In this document: positions 11,341 to 23,560 of the stretch, piece by piece | Layout of the letters: the number at the start of each line of letters is the position of its first letter | Position numbering within the stretch: position 1 is the stretch's first letter | Source of the DNA: Glandiceps talaboti | Lineage: Eukaryota > Hemichordata > Enteropneusta > Spengelidae | Direction: 5' to 3' | Length of the DNA: 64,000 bases | Assembly (NCBI RefSeq): GCF_964340395.1 | Contig: NC_135561.1 | Span: 5,072,001-5,136,000 of the forward strand | Notes under the pieces: generated by a model | Database searches by the model: none | What the model saw: the letters and a program-made list of their open reading frames with translations, nothing else | Told to the model about the DNA's origin: nothing | Position numbers and translations under genes: made by a program

Positions 11341-12172
11341 TGTGTGTGTGTGTGTCTGCGTCTGTCTAGATCTGTGTGTTTGTGTTCCTTTGTGTTAGTC
11401 TTCTCTTCTACTGTCCATGACTGATAGTTTCGCATCATCTATCAGAGACAATACATTTAAATTGGTCACATTAACGATTAATTTGTATATTATCGTCTTA
11501 GATTTTCTCTAAACAACAATAATAACAACACCAACTACTACAACAACTACAATTATAACGACGTCAAACCGTAAAAACACAACTTGTGACAAAGGAAGAA
11601 AGGGTTATATACCCAAGTTTGCTTAATGAGCATATAATGAGGGCGCTGTTACATGAGTGAGTCGTGATATCACGTAGAAAGAAAAATGCTTGTAAATACG
11701 GGCATGTCGTCTGTTCTCACGAAGAAGCTCAAATGACACATGACCACAAACAAAGGATTTAGTCGCTGGAATAAACTATTAATATAACATTATGAGCTTC
11801 GGGCAACAAGGTCATACGATCTCTCCTCTGACAAATTAATACACCATCGCTTCGGCTGAGTAGCTAGTCGTGATATGAATCCAATAAAACTCCTCTCTAA
11901 GTTATGTCCGATCACCAAACTAATTATTGGAACCATTCTTGTAGTAGCTGTCAATGTCGTATGAAAATGAAACAAAGCAGAGGCAATACGGACAGTTTTA
12001 ACCAGATTAGGGCATCTTAAACAAATGTGATCAAGAATAAAGTTAGTCGACATATTGTTAATAAAAATTGGTGTAACTGTGAAAAGTAATGGAAATTAAT
12101 CTAAAAAAAGTATCTACGTTCACGTTAACGTAAAGGTAAAATCCGGCCTTTCTTTGCGATCCCAACGGTTTT

Positions 12173-12398
12173 TGAGATACAACCGAAGCCACTTAACCTG
12201 AAACAAACAGTCAATCTTAACAAAATTGCTAAATTTTCTTTGCGTGGACTACATGTAGATGATCTGTACCTGAGAGACGGATTACAACGGTAATATAGTA
12301 CTACAATATGTGTACGAATTCTGTAAGACATTGCCAGTAAGATCTTTGCCGAGTTACATGACGGTCTGTTTCAGGTTAACTGGATTCTATTGTACATA
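12173..12398. mobile_element. MITE copy A (inverted repeats containing GTTAACCTGAAACA)
   Basis: The left arm reads CACTTAACCTGAAACAAACA near 12190. The right arm near 12360-12382 reads GTCTGTTTCAGGTTAACTGG, its inverted complement. Pairing continues weakly outward to TTGTACAT near 12390. The interior has no ORF of note. A second, longer copy with the same termini lies near 39330-39652, which shows this is a dispersed family. Confidence 0.65.
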
Positions 12399-12949
12399 TG
12401 GTATTAAACACAGGGAAAGTGTTATCCGAGATTCACCGGACAGGAGATTATTATAGTTAATTTCATGTGAGTTTTGCCCAGCTGTCTTTTTTTTAACTTT
12501 AAGAAGTTGGTCTTTGATTAACGATCTTGTCCTTTCACAGTGAACAGACTATTAGTCTCTGTTGTCATATGCACCGGAAACTTATGAATTATAAACAAAC
12601 AAGTCAAACACAACAATAAAAACGATAAACAAATAGCGAGGAAAAAGGGGAGTGAGAATGTAGGAGGGTTAGTCAGCAAGAACAATTAACGGTACAAGAC
12701 GCCGCATTCACAGAGTGCCATAGAAATGCCTCTTTAGGAAAAGATTTTTTTTTTAAATCCAAACATTTCAGTAAATGAGCTATAGGACCATGATAAAATG
12801 TTTTTGTTGGCAATTGGAGGGGTTGAGGAGAGGAGGTGATCCAGGTGGTATTGGATATTATCATGGTATCAAGTAGGTGTTTTGACAATTCAATTCCATT
12901 CTTTTAGTTTGTTTGAACTTCTCTTTTTCGGCTTCTTCCGTTAAGGATC

Positions 12950-13109
<160 letters not shown>

Positions 13110-14215
13110 GTCACTGTGAGACCGAGTGATTTCTGATCCAATCTTTGATTACTATTAAAAGACCATATACATAGTATGTAGCGTTTCAGGGAGGCGTTAT
13201 CCTAACCTTTCCCCTAACCTTTCGTCTAATTGCATACTAACTTTATGGCTGTAAAGCCCCAGTAAGTTTTAGAAGTGGATATACACTTTACAATATGTTA
13301 CACGGTACTGTCGATACCTGAAATCCCATGATACAAGTAAACACAGAGCATGAATAACGAGTAACACCTGGTACTGGATACGGCGTGTTAGTCATCGTAC
13401 CTCTATGATATTTTCAAGTTTATGTACTTTCACACAGAACCCAATAAACAGAGTTTTCCATTCATCTTTTGGGACTTTAATCTCCTCGATTTTTAAGATC
13501 AGTAACTAGTTCAAAGGGACAATATATTGAAAGTCTGCAGTCTGTTACCTTCACAACTTTTATTACGAGAGACATATGCGAAATCAACAGATCTCAACAT
13601 TATCTCGTTGACTGTAAATTTGAAAAGGGTTTTTATAGAACTCTCACGAGAGATTTGACAGCGGTACTCAACAAACGTGTTACAAGGACAGACTTTGATA
13701 CTAAATGTACGCATCGTCGTGCCGACATTGTTAGTACGTAGTACTTAGTATTACATCATGGTGGTTCCTCTCCAAACTACTTGTTTTTCCTTTCCTCTGT
13801 ATTGCACCGGCAAACCAACTCAATCATTGCACCAGACGCTGCATGATTGTAAGGCCACGATGTTGTTGACAAATGAATTCTTTTTGTAATATTTTTAAAT
13901 GAAAAATATTTTCGGGATTTTGTTTTATACAAGTAATAGATCGTGTCTGTACACACGTAGGAACTCTCTGTGGGGTTATCTGATAACAATGTTCCCACAT
14001 TCTACTAGCGGGTCAAGGACTAACAGCGAATATTGATTAAAGCTGTGTTTTAAGTTTTCACCTTTTGGTCTGAACCACCATAATACTGTATACAAAGTCG
14101 TCTTTAGGATTCGAAATCACATGGTACGACCTTAATTGTATGTTGTTGCATGCGTAGTTTGTAGCGGATCAGGTAAATACCTTCTTAATACCATATGTAT
14201 ATCACCTAGCTAGAC

Positions 14216-14757
14216 TCGTACTGTCCAGGTAAATCCCCATCACTGTACGAGTAAAACAGTAGCTAGCCATCGTCACTGTACGAATAAATCTCCGTCACTA
14301 GAGTAAAACAGTAGCTAGCTACCGTCACTGTACGAATAAATCTCCGTCACTAGAGTAAAACAGTAGCTAGCCATCGTCACTGTACGAATAAATCTCCGTC
14401 ACTAGAGTAAAACAGTAGCTAGCTACCGTCACTATACGGATAAATCTCCGTCACTGTACGAGTAAAACAGTAGCTAGCCATCGTCACTGTACGAATAAAT
14501 GTCCGTCACTAGAGTAAAACAGTAGCTAGCCATCGTCACTGTACGAATAAATCTCCGTCACTGTACGAGTAAAACAGTAGCTAAATAACTACCATCACTG
14601 TACGAATAAATCTCCGTCACTAGAGTAAAACAGTAGCTAACTACCATCATTGTACGGATTAATGTCTGTCACTGTACGAGTAAAACAGTAGCTAGCTATC
14701 GTCACTATACGGATAAATCTCCGTCACTGTACGAGTAAAAAAGCAGCTAGCTACCGT
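14216..14757. repeat. Minisatellite, 52-57-bp unit, about ten copies
   Basis: Units contain AGTAAAACAGTAGCTAGC, then a CATCG or TACCG block, then CACTGTACGAATAAATCTCC. Successive starts at 14301, 14353 and 14405 are 52 bp apart. Units carrying CACTGTACGAG instead of CACTAGAG are a few bases longer. The GCTAGC palindrome occurs in most units. No ORF or known function was found. Confidence 0.92.
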
Positions 14758-17281
14758 TGCTACGATTTTGCTACTGGAGAAAAGTAAACAAAATGTTTAT
14801 TGACAACACAACAGTTTCGTTATCGTTCCAATGTGGTGTGTTTTACATCATTGTCAACGCATCACTAACGGTTACAATAAAATCTCCCAACGTGTCCACC
14901 ATTTCCCTTTCATTATCACTTGAATGTTGGGACACCTATCTGAAACTTTCTTTTCCTTTCATATTCGTGAAGCCTTCCATACTACAGTGCCAGGCCACTG
15001 CGGCAATACAAATGGTCCACAGAAGTCGATCGAAGCAAGACACCCGCCCGACAGAACGTAGGTACTAAAATCAAGTGAAGGATTATAATTACCGTAGTTC
15101 GAAAGAAATACGCAATTCAAAAGCATTTTATTCACGTTTTATGGTTTCAATGATACATAAAAGACGATTTCAGGACTTTAAAAAAAACCTATCACAAGTT
15201 TCACAGCTTTCAAGTTGGAGATTGGATGGACTCCTCACAATTTAACTTGTGTTCTGGTATAACTGTTTGCCAACGTTACACAGTTGTTGAACAGCAGTTA
15301 GTTTGACTCGCCACGTGTAAATTACGTGATCAAGAAGCATATCACGAGTTTACATCACTTGGGCTTTTGTTGACTCTTGACAGGGGAATAAGTGGTCTCG
15401 GCGGCCTCTTCAAAATTTGAGGTTAGAACCATTAGTTATGAATACTAGGGAACACTTGTGGGATTTTAATGCAAAGAGTCAGGAGAATTGAGAAAAACGG
15501 ACCCGTTCTTCCTTTGTGTGTTTTTTTACTAACAAACTGTTAGAAAAGAAAAGAAAATGTTTTGAGGTATTCTTATCTACACAAACAATTTTTGTATCAT
15601 TGAGGCTGGATAATCAAATGCTCTATAAAGACTTTTCGATGGATCTATTTTGTAGGTATACTTCGTTGTTGGGCAGTATTTTGTGACGCGTATTATGCTG
15701 GACACGGATTGAAATAAAGACCATTCAAGTGTGCATTTACCCTAGTTCCGTGCTGACAGACATGTGAAATGCCACTGGCACCTGCGAGTAACACTGCGAC
15801 CAGATTCGTACCAGCACGCATGTGGTCAACGTGGTATTGCCAAAAAGATCCCATATACTATAAAAACCATAGTCCCCAAGGCACACACTTTCCAGCTTTT
15901 CAAACTGAGAGAGAGAGAGAAAAAGGGTAAAATTAAACTCTGCGTGCTTTTCTCTAAACTCGGCTTGAGGGCGTACCGTCGCATCCACTCGTGTACGAAA
16001 TGAGATGACTTACCATGAAGCTTTTCTTCATATCGTTGAAGTTGCAACTAATAGTACCAGATGTTGCCTCCGTTTGTTTGAACAAACTTAACTTTATTCT
16101 TGTACACAATGATATGTGTAATCAAATACTCAAGTCGAATATATGGGCTAGTAGTTGAAGAAGATTGGGTGTTTGACTCGAATGTATGGAGTGAAGTAGG
16201 ACGCAGCGTAGAAGTACAGGAAAATGTCTGGATGAAAGAAAAGGGCAAATGAACTTGATGGCGAACAGTGGAATTAATCACCAAAGTTAGATGGAAATAA
16301 ATGCAGAAGTGTAAAAGAGACTTGGTATATTGAAACGATGTAATATGGAATTAGATAGAAAACAACTGACCGAGGAGGAGGAGGTGTGGCTATAGGTGTA
16401 GAGAATTGTAACATCCCTTACATGTGGAACAAATTTAACAACTACTGCCACCAACAATTACAGCAGATTTGGTCTTAGCTTGCAAATGCTGTTAAATGGT
16501 GAATTGAGATCAGTGAAACTGATCACAAGGTTTGATGTCGAGTTAACATATAGACATCCCTTACAGTGTCTGCTCAGTATTTTGTTAATACTATAACAAC
16601 AATTCAAATGTAATAAAATATAGAGCAGAAACTGTGTAAAGGATATGTGTGTGTTATCTTTATTGTGTCTATCTCAACATGAAACCGTCTGATCAGTCTC
16701 ACTGATCTTGTTAATAGCATTTACAATCTAAGACGAAACTTCCAGACCTGTAAACGTCTAGGTGAGAACGGTGTTTATTGTCCAATTTGGTGAGAATCTT
16801 TCGGTACTAGGTGGGGAGAAAGATTTTTTTTTTGAAGTGGTAGTTAGTACATCTAGAAAAAAAGATATTCGGAAGATATGAATAGGAGATGACGTCACGA
16901 GGACGAAGGTGGAGAAGCGACAGTACAATAAACAACAACGGTGACAACACAATTAAAACAAAATTATCGTCGAAGGACAAAGTCACCCCTTCCCAACAAC
17001 ATAAATGTAACCAGAGTGGTACTATGGTCTTGTATTTATCGATACACTTGCAGCAGTAAATCGCAGGGATTAATCATTGCATGTATATGAATGTATGAAA
17101 GAAAACGACGAAGGTCAAAATAATTGAAAATGGTTTATTTATTATCGCTAATCCTAATAAAGTGTCTTTAACTTTAAGTTATTGTTTTAACATACATCTT
17201 CTCAAGTTTGGCATTAGCTGCCATGACAACCACATGTATGACGTATAGTGGCTCGTAAATCAAACTCACATGAAGTTCATA

Positions 17282-20200
17282 TGATTATTATTATTATTAT
17301 TATTATTAACTTTATTGCCATAAGTATAAGTATAAAATTATACAATGGAATTCGCTTTGGTTATACGTAGCTCGGTTAAAACACAAACAGTGTGGATATG
17401 AATAACTATTAAAAGTGGAAAATATGTACATATACGCTAAAACGCTAAGACAAATTACGAATCATTTAAAATACGAACTGACAGAGGATAAAAACTATTT
17501 TTGAAGCGATTTGTTTTGGTTTTGATTGATCTATATCGAGTACCAGAGGGCAGCAGTTCGAACAATGTGTGGGCTGGATGGTTTATGTCCTTAATTACAG
17601 ATTTTGTTTTCCTGGTGACGCGTGAATTAAAAAGTGACTCAAGAGATGGAAGTCCTATACCAATAATACGTGATGCCGTTCTCACAATTCTATTTAACTT
17701 AGCACGATCCTTATGAGTAGTGTTTCCATACCAGACTGTGATTGAGAATGTCAGAACACTCTCAACCACAGCCCGGTAGAATTTCTTTAAAATAGCTTGA
17801 CTGACACCAAAGCTCTTTAAACGGCGTAGAAAGAAAAGGCGTTGTTGGGCCTTTTTTACAATGTGATCAACATTTTTCTCCCACTTTAAATCCTCTGAGA
17901 TAAGTGACCCGAGAAATTTAAACGTATCTACGATTTCTACCTCTTTTCCATGAATATTCAGGGGTGTGTGATACATTCTCTTTTTCCTAAAATCTACGAT
18001 AATTTCTTTTGTCTTATCAACATTCAACTCAAGGTTATTATCGGCACACCAACCAACAATTCTGTCCACCTGGTCTCGGTATGCTGTCTCGTTGTCATAT
18101 TGAATAAGACCCACAATTGATGTGTCGTCAGCGAATTTAAAAATCAAAGAATCGCTAGCAGATGAGGCACAATCATGGGTAACGAGAGAATACAGCATGG
18201 GAGAAAGAACGCAGCCCTGGGGAGCACCTGTATTTAAAATGATTGGTTCCGAAAAGAAAGAACCCGTCTTAACCACCTGGGGTCTATTTGATAGAAAGTC
18301 AAAAATCCAATTGCATAGAGAACTATTGAGACCAAGAGACAGTAGTTTGTTGTGAAGATTTGCTGGAATTATGGTATTGAAAGCCGAGCTATAGTCAATA
18401 AAAAGTATTCTGACATAAGAATTTACCTTTTCAAGGTGGTTGATCGCATAATGAAGGGCCAAAGACACAGCATCTTCGACCGAACGATTTGGATGGTAAG
18501 CAAATTGATATGGGTCGAATGAAGGAGGGAGACTAGATTTAATAACTTTCAGTACTAAACGTTCAAATACTTTCATTACAACTGAGGTTAGAGCAATGGG
18601 TCTGTAATCATTGAGTTGGGAGATAGTGGCTTTCTTAGGGACAGGTATGATTATTGACTTTTTAAATATACTAGGAACCTTACTAGTACTTAGAGACCTA
18701 TTAAAAATGTCAGCGAAGATACATGAAAGTTGACTCGAGCAAGCCCGTAATAGACGAGGTGACACCTCATCTGGGCCAGCTGCTTTACGTACGTTCAACT
18801 TCGCAAAAATGTGCCTTACATCATCGTCCGATACCGAAAAGGCCCCAGAACCAGACATGTCAATATTAGGATAAACAGTTTGCTTGTCGAAGCGGCTAAA
18901 GAAAATGTTTAGTTCGTTTGCAAGTTTTTGATCGTTCAAAGTATCCGACTTGGATTTAGACTTGTAGTTCAGTATTCGTTGAAGACCTTGCCACAAATCT
19001 CTTGTGTTGCTTGTTGTTAGATTGACTTCAAGTTTATCCTTGTACGCCCGTTTGGCTTGTTTTATTGCATTCCGCAGGTCATATTTGGCCTTTTTGTATT
19101 GTTGATCGTCTTTCGACTGATATGCCACCTGTTTAGCTATGATTTTTTGTCTAATGTTCTTGTCAAACCAGGGCTTGTCGTTTGGAAATTTGGTCATCGC
19201 TTTTACTGGAATACAAATATTTTCACAGAATTTAATGTAATGAATGACAGTTTCTGTATATTCGTCGAGATCAGCTGCGTTTTCTTTGAATACGCCCCAG
19301 TCAGTCGCATCAAAACATGCACGGAGACATTCAATGGCATCATCCGTCCACTGGGGTATAGATCTTTTCACAGGCTTGCAACGTTTAAGTTCCTGTCTGT
19401 AAGCTGGTACAAGGAAAATCGTAGAATGGTCTGAATTGCCGAGAGGTGCACGGGGAATAGAGCGATAGGCATTTTTGATAGTTGTATAGCAGTGGTCCAG
19501 TGTGTTACTACCACGAGTTGTGCATGTAACCTGTTGGTAATACTTCGGCATGTCTTTCCTCAGATTGGCCCTGTTAAAATCTCCAGTAATAATGGAGAAA
19601 GATCCAGGATTCAGATTTTCACTTCGTGTTATTATATCTGACAGTTGATTGATAGCTGAGACAGTATTAGCCCGTGGGGGTATATAGACAGCAGTGAGTA
19701 TAATAGAGGAAAATTCCCGAGGTAAATAGAGTGGCCTGCATTTGATGGTAAGTGATTCTAGTTCGGGAGAGCAAGATTGTTGGAGTATTTTAACATCGGT
19801 ATACCATGCGTTATTAATCATGAAGCACACACCGCCGCCTTTCACCTTATTTGAACGCTGGAATGACCGATCGCATCTGAATATTGTAAACCCAGGTGGT
19901 TGGACAGCTGAGTCAGGAATTGATTCATTCAGCCATGTTTCCGTAAAACAGAAAACACTACAATCTCTAAAATCTCTTTTTGCGTCCAAGCAACAGTTCA
20001 ATTCGTCAATTTTGTTGGAAAGGGACCGAACATTTGCCAAAATAATGCTCGGTAGCGGAGGGCGTTGGGAACGTCGACGCAATCTCACTAACGCACCACC
20101 ACGTTTTCCACGTTTTCGCCCGCGTTGCGTGTAATTGTTGGCTTTCCTACATCCACCATTAGAGACTTCAGGAATATGTTCTAAAATGTCTAAAATAGGA

Positions 20201-20411
20201 TAACCATCCTTCTGGCACTCACCAACATTTGTCCTGATGTGAAGTAACTCTTCACGGTCGTACTTGTGCAATGCTGACATGCAACACACAAATAAAAGTG
20301 AGAGTAAATACAAAATAACTGGAGCTCGCATAACCGTGTCGCCATTGACCGGCGCCATTGTACAAGGTATGATGAGATAATAGCACAAGGACGAGGCACA
20401 CGTTTTATCAA
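17282..20411 (-). mobile_element. Full-length-looking LINE, CR1/L2/Rex1-like
   Basis: This minus-strand element carries a single intact endonuclease-reverse transcriptase ORF. Its 3' end reads AATAAAGTTAATAATAAT on the minus strand, a short 3' UTR (about 170 bp after the stop) ending in a TAA microsatellite as in L2/CR1-type elements. The 5' boundary is uncertain; no convincing ORF1 was found upstream. Target-site duplications were not resolved. Confidence 0.85.
17455..20388 (-). CDS. LINE ORF2-type protein: AP endonuclease plus reverse transcriptase, 977 codons, intact
   Basis: Residues 115-325 form an apurinic-type endonuclease domain with its catalytic blocks present: ANVRSL (N119), FTETWL (E150), ITGDFN (D270, N272) and GNSDHS (D320, H321). 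Residues about 575-830 form the reverse transcriptase: PVPKK and DYRPIALTS fingers, FIDYSSAF motif A (D665), GAPQGCVLSP motif B, KFADDTS motif C (D754, D755), and a FKFLGS primer grip. The C-terminal WYGNTTHKDRAKLNRI block resembles fish and lancelet L2/Rex-like elements (from memory). There are no stops or frameshifts. An in-frame Met at residue 11 is an alternative start. Residues 20-40 are strongly hydrophobic, which is unusual for a LINE. It encodes target-primed retrotransposition machinery. Confidence 0.92.
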   Translation of the reverse strand: MCYYLIIPCTMAPVNGDTVMRAPVILYLLSLLFVCCMSALHKYDREELLHIRTNVGECQKDGYPILDILEHIPEVSNGGCRKANNYTQRGRKRGKRGGALVRLRRRSQRPPLPSIILANVRSLSNKIDELNCCLDAKRDFRDCSVFCFTETWLNESIPDSAVQPPGFTIFRCDRSFQRSNKVKGGGVCFMINNAWYTDVKILQQSCSPELESLTIKCRPLYLPREFSSIILTAVYIPPRANTVSAINQLSDIITRSENLNPGSFSIITGDFNRANLRKDMPKYYQQVTCTTRGSNTLDHCYTTIKNAYRSIPRAPLGNSDHSTIFLVPAYRQELKRCKPVKRSIPQWTDDAIECLRACFDATDWGVFKENAADLDEYTETVIHYIKFCENICIPVKAMTKFPNDKPWFDKNIRQKIIAKQVAYQSKDDQQYKKAKYDLRNAIKQAKRAYKDKLEVNLTTSNTRDLWQGLQRILNYKSKSKSDTLNDQKLANELNIFFSRFDKQTVYPNIDMSGSGAFSVSDDDVRHIFAKLNVRKAAGPDEVSPRLLRACSSQLSCIFADIFNRSLSTSKVPSIFKKSIIIPVPKKATISQLNDYRPIALTSVVMKVFERLVLKVIKSSLPPSFDPYQFAYHPNRSVEDAVSLALHYAINHLEKVNSYVRILFIDYSSAFNTIIPANLHNKLLSLGLNSSLCNWIFDFLSNRPQVVKTGSFFSEPIILNTGAPQGCVLSPMLYSLVTHDCASSASDSLIFKFADDTSIVGLIQYDNETAYRDQVDRIVGWCADNNLELNVDKTKEIIVDFRKKRMYHTPLNIHGKEVEIVDTFKFLGSLISEDLKWEKNVDHIVKKAQQRLFFLRRLKSFGVSQAILKKFYRAVVESVLTFSITVWYGNTTHKDRAKLNRIVRTASRIIGIGLPSLESLFNSRVTRKTKSVIKDINHPAHTLFELLPSGTRYRSIKTKTNRFKNSFYPLSVRILNDS

Positions 20412-20674
20412 TTATTAGAAATGATACCAGTAAATTGATTCATCAAAGACGTAGATAGTAAATCAAGTTTCACCAAATATCCAGTCTGTAGTGCGTTTGT
20501 AAATGTTTTGGCCATGGATATTTGGGAAACGTCTGGATGTTTAAAATCAAAGTTCCACAAATTAAAAAAAAAAATAGATTCTGATAAAATCATTTTTATG
20601 TCTCCTTGCCAACCTCAGATTTGTATATCCACTTTAAGAAATTAAACGTATCTCGTTTATGAGATTTTCCCAAC

Positions 20675-20692
20675 GCGCACGCGCGCACAAAC

Positions 20693-20747
<55 letters not shown>

Positions 20748-20768
20748 GCACGCACACGCACACACGTG
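20675..20768. repeat. (CA)n/(GCAC)n microsatellite
   Basis: Alternating purine-pyrimidine tract starting CGCGCACGCGCGC, then CA repeats, then GCAC variants. Potentially Z-DNA forming. Confidence 0.95.
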
Positions 20769-21150
20769 TGTTTTCGTAATCTCACATTTTATTTCGTTTG
20801 GCTAAGCACACACTGGGTCAATATAAGGTAAGAGTGAAGCTGTTGAACACATGCTGGCTATGGAGTATTGTGGAGAATATGAAACCGTCATAGAGTGTAC
20901 AGCAACTGCATGCCTCGGTATCGCTTTCTAAGTGGTCCATACTTGGTTTACACACCTCTTTCAAGCAGACCATCTAGTAGAGGAGATTTCCTTGTTAAGT
21001 CGATCTTTCTTTAAGTGGTGAAAGTGAATAAATCTGTACCAAGCTACTTTGCAGTCCATTCAATATGTGTTTAATAGTTAGTTGAGGTGTACCTTACCTT
21101 GATTGCTGTTTTGTATACATGACGTATGGTGCCTGTCCATAAATACGACG

Positions 21151-21264
21151 GCGACCGTTCCTTTGGCATCACATTACATAATGATCGGCAGAGGCCGTTC
21201 CTTTGGCATCACATTACATAATGATCGGCGGAGGTCGTTCCTTTGGCATCACATTACATAATGA
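21151..21264. repeat. Three tandem copies of a 40-bp unit
   Basis: CGTTCCTTTGGCATCACATT recurs at 21156, 21196 and 21236, exactly 40 bp apart. The rest of the unit is ACATAATGATCGGCNGAGG. The copies are nearly identical, indicating recent amplification. Confidence 0.92.
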
Positions 21265-22098
21265 TGAGACTGAATGTATCGTGCAATGTGTTCGTAACTT
21301 TAAAATTAATAAAATTTCGAGCAAAAAATCTGCAGTTGAGATAAGATGTCCATGTGCATATACGAGACAACGGAATCACATGGATATATTGTGAACATGA
21401 TTTTGCTACTATACACAAATTCTTAAGAGGAAAGAAAAAAATTGTACCCACCATTGCACCAATTTATGGGCGGATCAAAACGAGAGAATTTTGGCCATTT
21501 GCGAAAGTTAATGTGTTGATTATCACCTAATGGAGTAAATCTTAAAATACCCTTTGTCTCCCAATTATCGCTAGACTATGAGTGAAAAGAACTCTGCTGC
21601 CAGGATGAAGACTTATAGTTCTTTTTAGAAAAGACATGTTTCAGCTGAAAAATGTGATCTAATTTAACAAAACTCTAACTTTATCGTCTGACTCTACAAA
21701 CAACCAAGAGTCGTTACACTTTGGAACAAAGAAAACGCGCCAATCTCAGTAAGATTTGTATCGCCATAGATGATATTCTCAGACAACTAAACTCATTTGT
21801 TGTCTAAGATGATATGTAGCAATGTAGCAATGCTAGTATGATTATTATCGAGCCAGTTATTCTGTTTCTGGTTAATTGACCTCTGTGATTTATTGTATAT
21901 GACAAACTCACATTTGCAGACAGGCCGCCCGTGCCCGGGCAGACTGGACTTACTATATTGTATCATGAAAGGGGGTTTACCCCCCCCCCCCCACCCCCGA
22001 TTTATTTTTTAACTTCTACTACTTGCAAGCAACCAGACCCCGACGTATTTCACTACTAATAGTACCAACTAAATCAGAAATATTGATTATTTTCTCAA

Positions 22099-22122
22099 CC
22101 CCCCCCCCACACACACACACCT

Positions 22123-22156
<34 letters not shown>
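22099..22156. repeat. (CA)n microsatellite after a C-run
   Basis: A poly-C stretch runs into CA repeats. A second C-run lies at about 21979-22000. Confidence 0.93.
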
Positions 22157-22159
<3 letters not shown>

Positions 22160-22793
22160 GATGGGGTTACATGATACGAAGTAGTAGTGTCAGTCGATAT
22201 CGATGTAAATCTAAAAAAAAAGAGGAAGTGAAATTTCCTTAGGTACAATTGAAGTTGACATCAAAGGCCAAGGAATGAACACAACGCAGTGGTTGCATCG
22301 TTCGGTGACGGCTGTTGAACGTCGTTAGGGTAGTGTCCTTACAACCATCATGCACGTCTACTGCACTCTGCTTATGGTATCAGTTTACTTGTAAGCCGAT
22401 CGTTGCCAACCCCAAACAACGTCCGTGTGTTTACAAAGAGAATACGGTATTTACCTCGTAACAAAAGAATTTGAAATGTCAACCTGTTTTGCCGGAGACT
22501 GAACGAGATTGTGCGTTGGCAAATTTCAAGGTCGATAGTAGCCGAGTGGGTCAATTGCAGGTGTTCGTGGCAGTTCACTTCGTCTATAATTTCACAATTA
22601 TACGTGATAAAACAGTAATAGACTCTGCACCAGAGACTGAGTGGGCTGCAAAAATCCAAATGACGATGTCAGATGCAAAACAATGACTCTGGAAAGTAAG
22701 CTGTATGAAACAGAAGTTGTAAACTGAACTGAACTGAACTTGTGAATATGATCAACTGAATATATACCAACTGAAATAAAACACGGTTTTAAA

Positions 22794-22969
22794 CACAAAC
22801 ACACACACACACACACACGCACGTACATACATACATACATACATACATACATACATACATACATACATACATACATACATACACACACACATATATATAC
22901 ATACACACACACATACATACATACATACATACATACATACATACATACATACATACATACATACATACA
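22794..22969. repeat. (CA)n/(CATA)n compound microsatellite
   Basis: CA repeats are followed by two long CATA blocks separated by a CACA/TATA segment near 22880-22910. Confidence 0.96.
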
Positions 22970-23359
22970 GAGATGTGTCCCTTTAAAAAAAACAATGGGA
23001 GGGTAATCGTTTGCTAACATGATGAACTTTTTTCTGTGAGACCAGCAACAATTATAATCCGTACGATCTACTGCTGCACTGCTACGTGACACATTTTAAA
23101 GTATTCAACACAAAGTATTATAACCTAGCCAGTACCAGTACTTGTGTTAATCTGAACAACAGACTATATGCCAGAATATCGCTTAGTGTGTGATAATTAG
23201 TCTACAACAAAACTGGGTAGAGATAAGACCATTGCTAAAATAGCTAACAATATGGCCATAAGCCTAACACTTTTGGCCAATAGATAATCATTGTCTAGTA
23301 TCTTCCCGCGTAACTCGAGTTACGATACGTCGAACGATTAATTGAATAAAGAAAAAGTA

Positions 23360-23450
<91 letters not shown>

Positions 23451-23560
23451 CATGCCTGCATGCATGCATGCATGCATGCATGTATGTATGTATGTATGTA
23501 TGTATGTATGTATGTATGTATGTATGTATGTATGTATGTATGTATGTATGTATGTATGTA
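23360..23560. repeat. Graded tetranucleotide array TCTG-CCTG-CATG-TATG
   Basis: Four homogeneous tetramer blocks follow each other in register: TCTG, then CCTG, then CATG, then TATG. Each block differs from the next by one or two positions of the tetramer. Confidence 0.96.

Noticed and set aside
11030-11438. Multiple overlapping ORFs of 100-136 codons
   Set aside because: They are translations of a TATG/GT microsatellite in several frames on both strands.
20408-20593. Minus-strand 61-codon ORF just before the LINE ORF, considered as ORF1
   Set aside because: It has no coiled coil, zinc knuckle, RRM or esterase feature and is too short for a LINE ORF1.
22598-23092. 164-codon minus-strand ORF
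   Set aside because: The central half is CATA/CA microsatellite translation and the flanks have no recognisable features.
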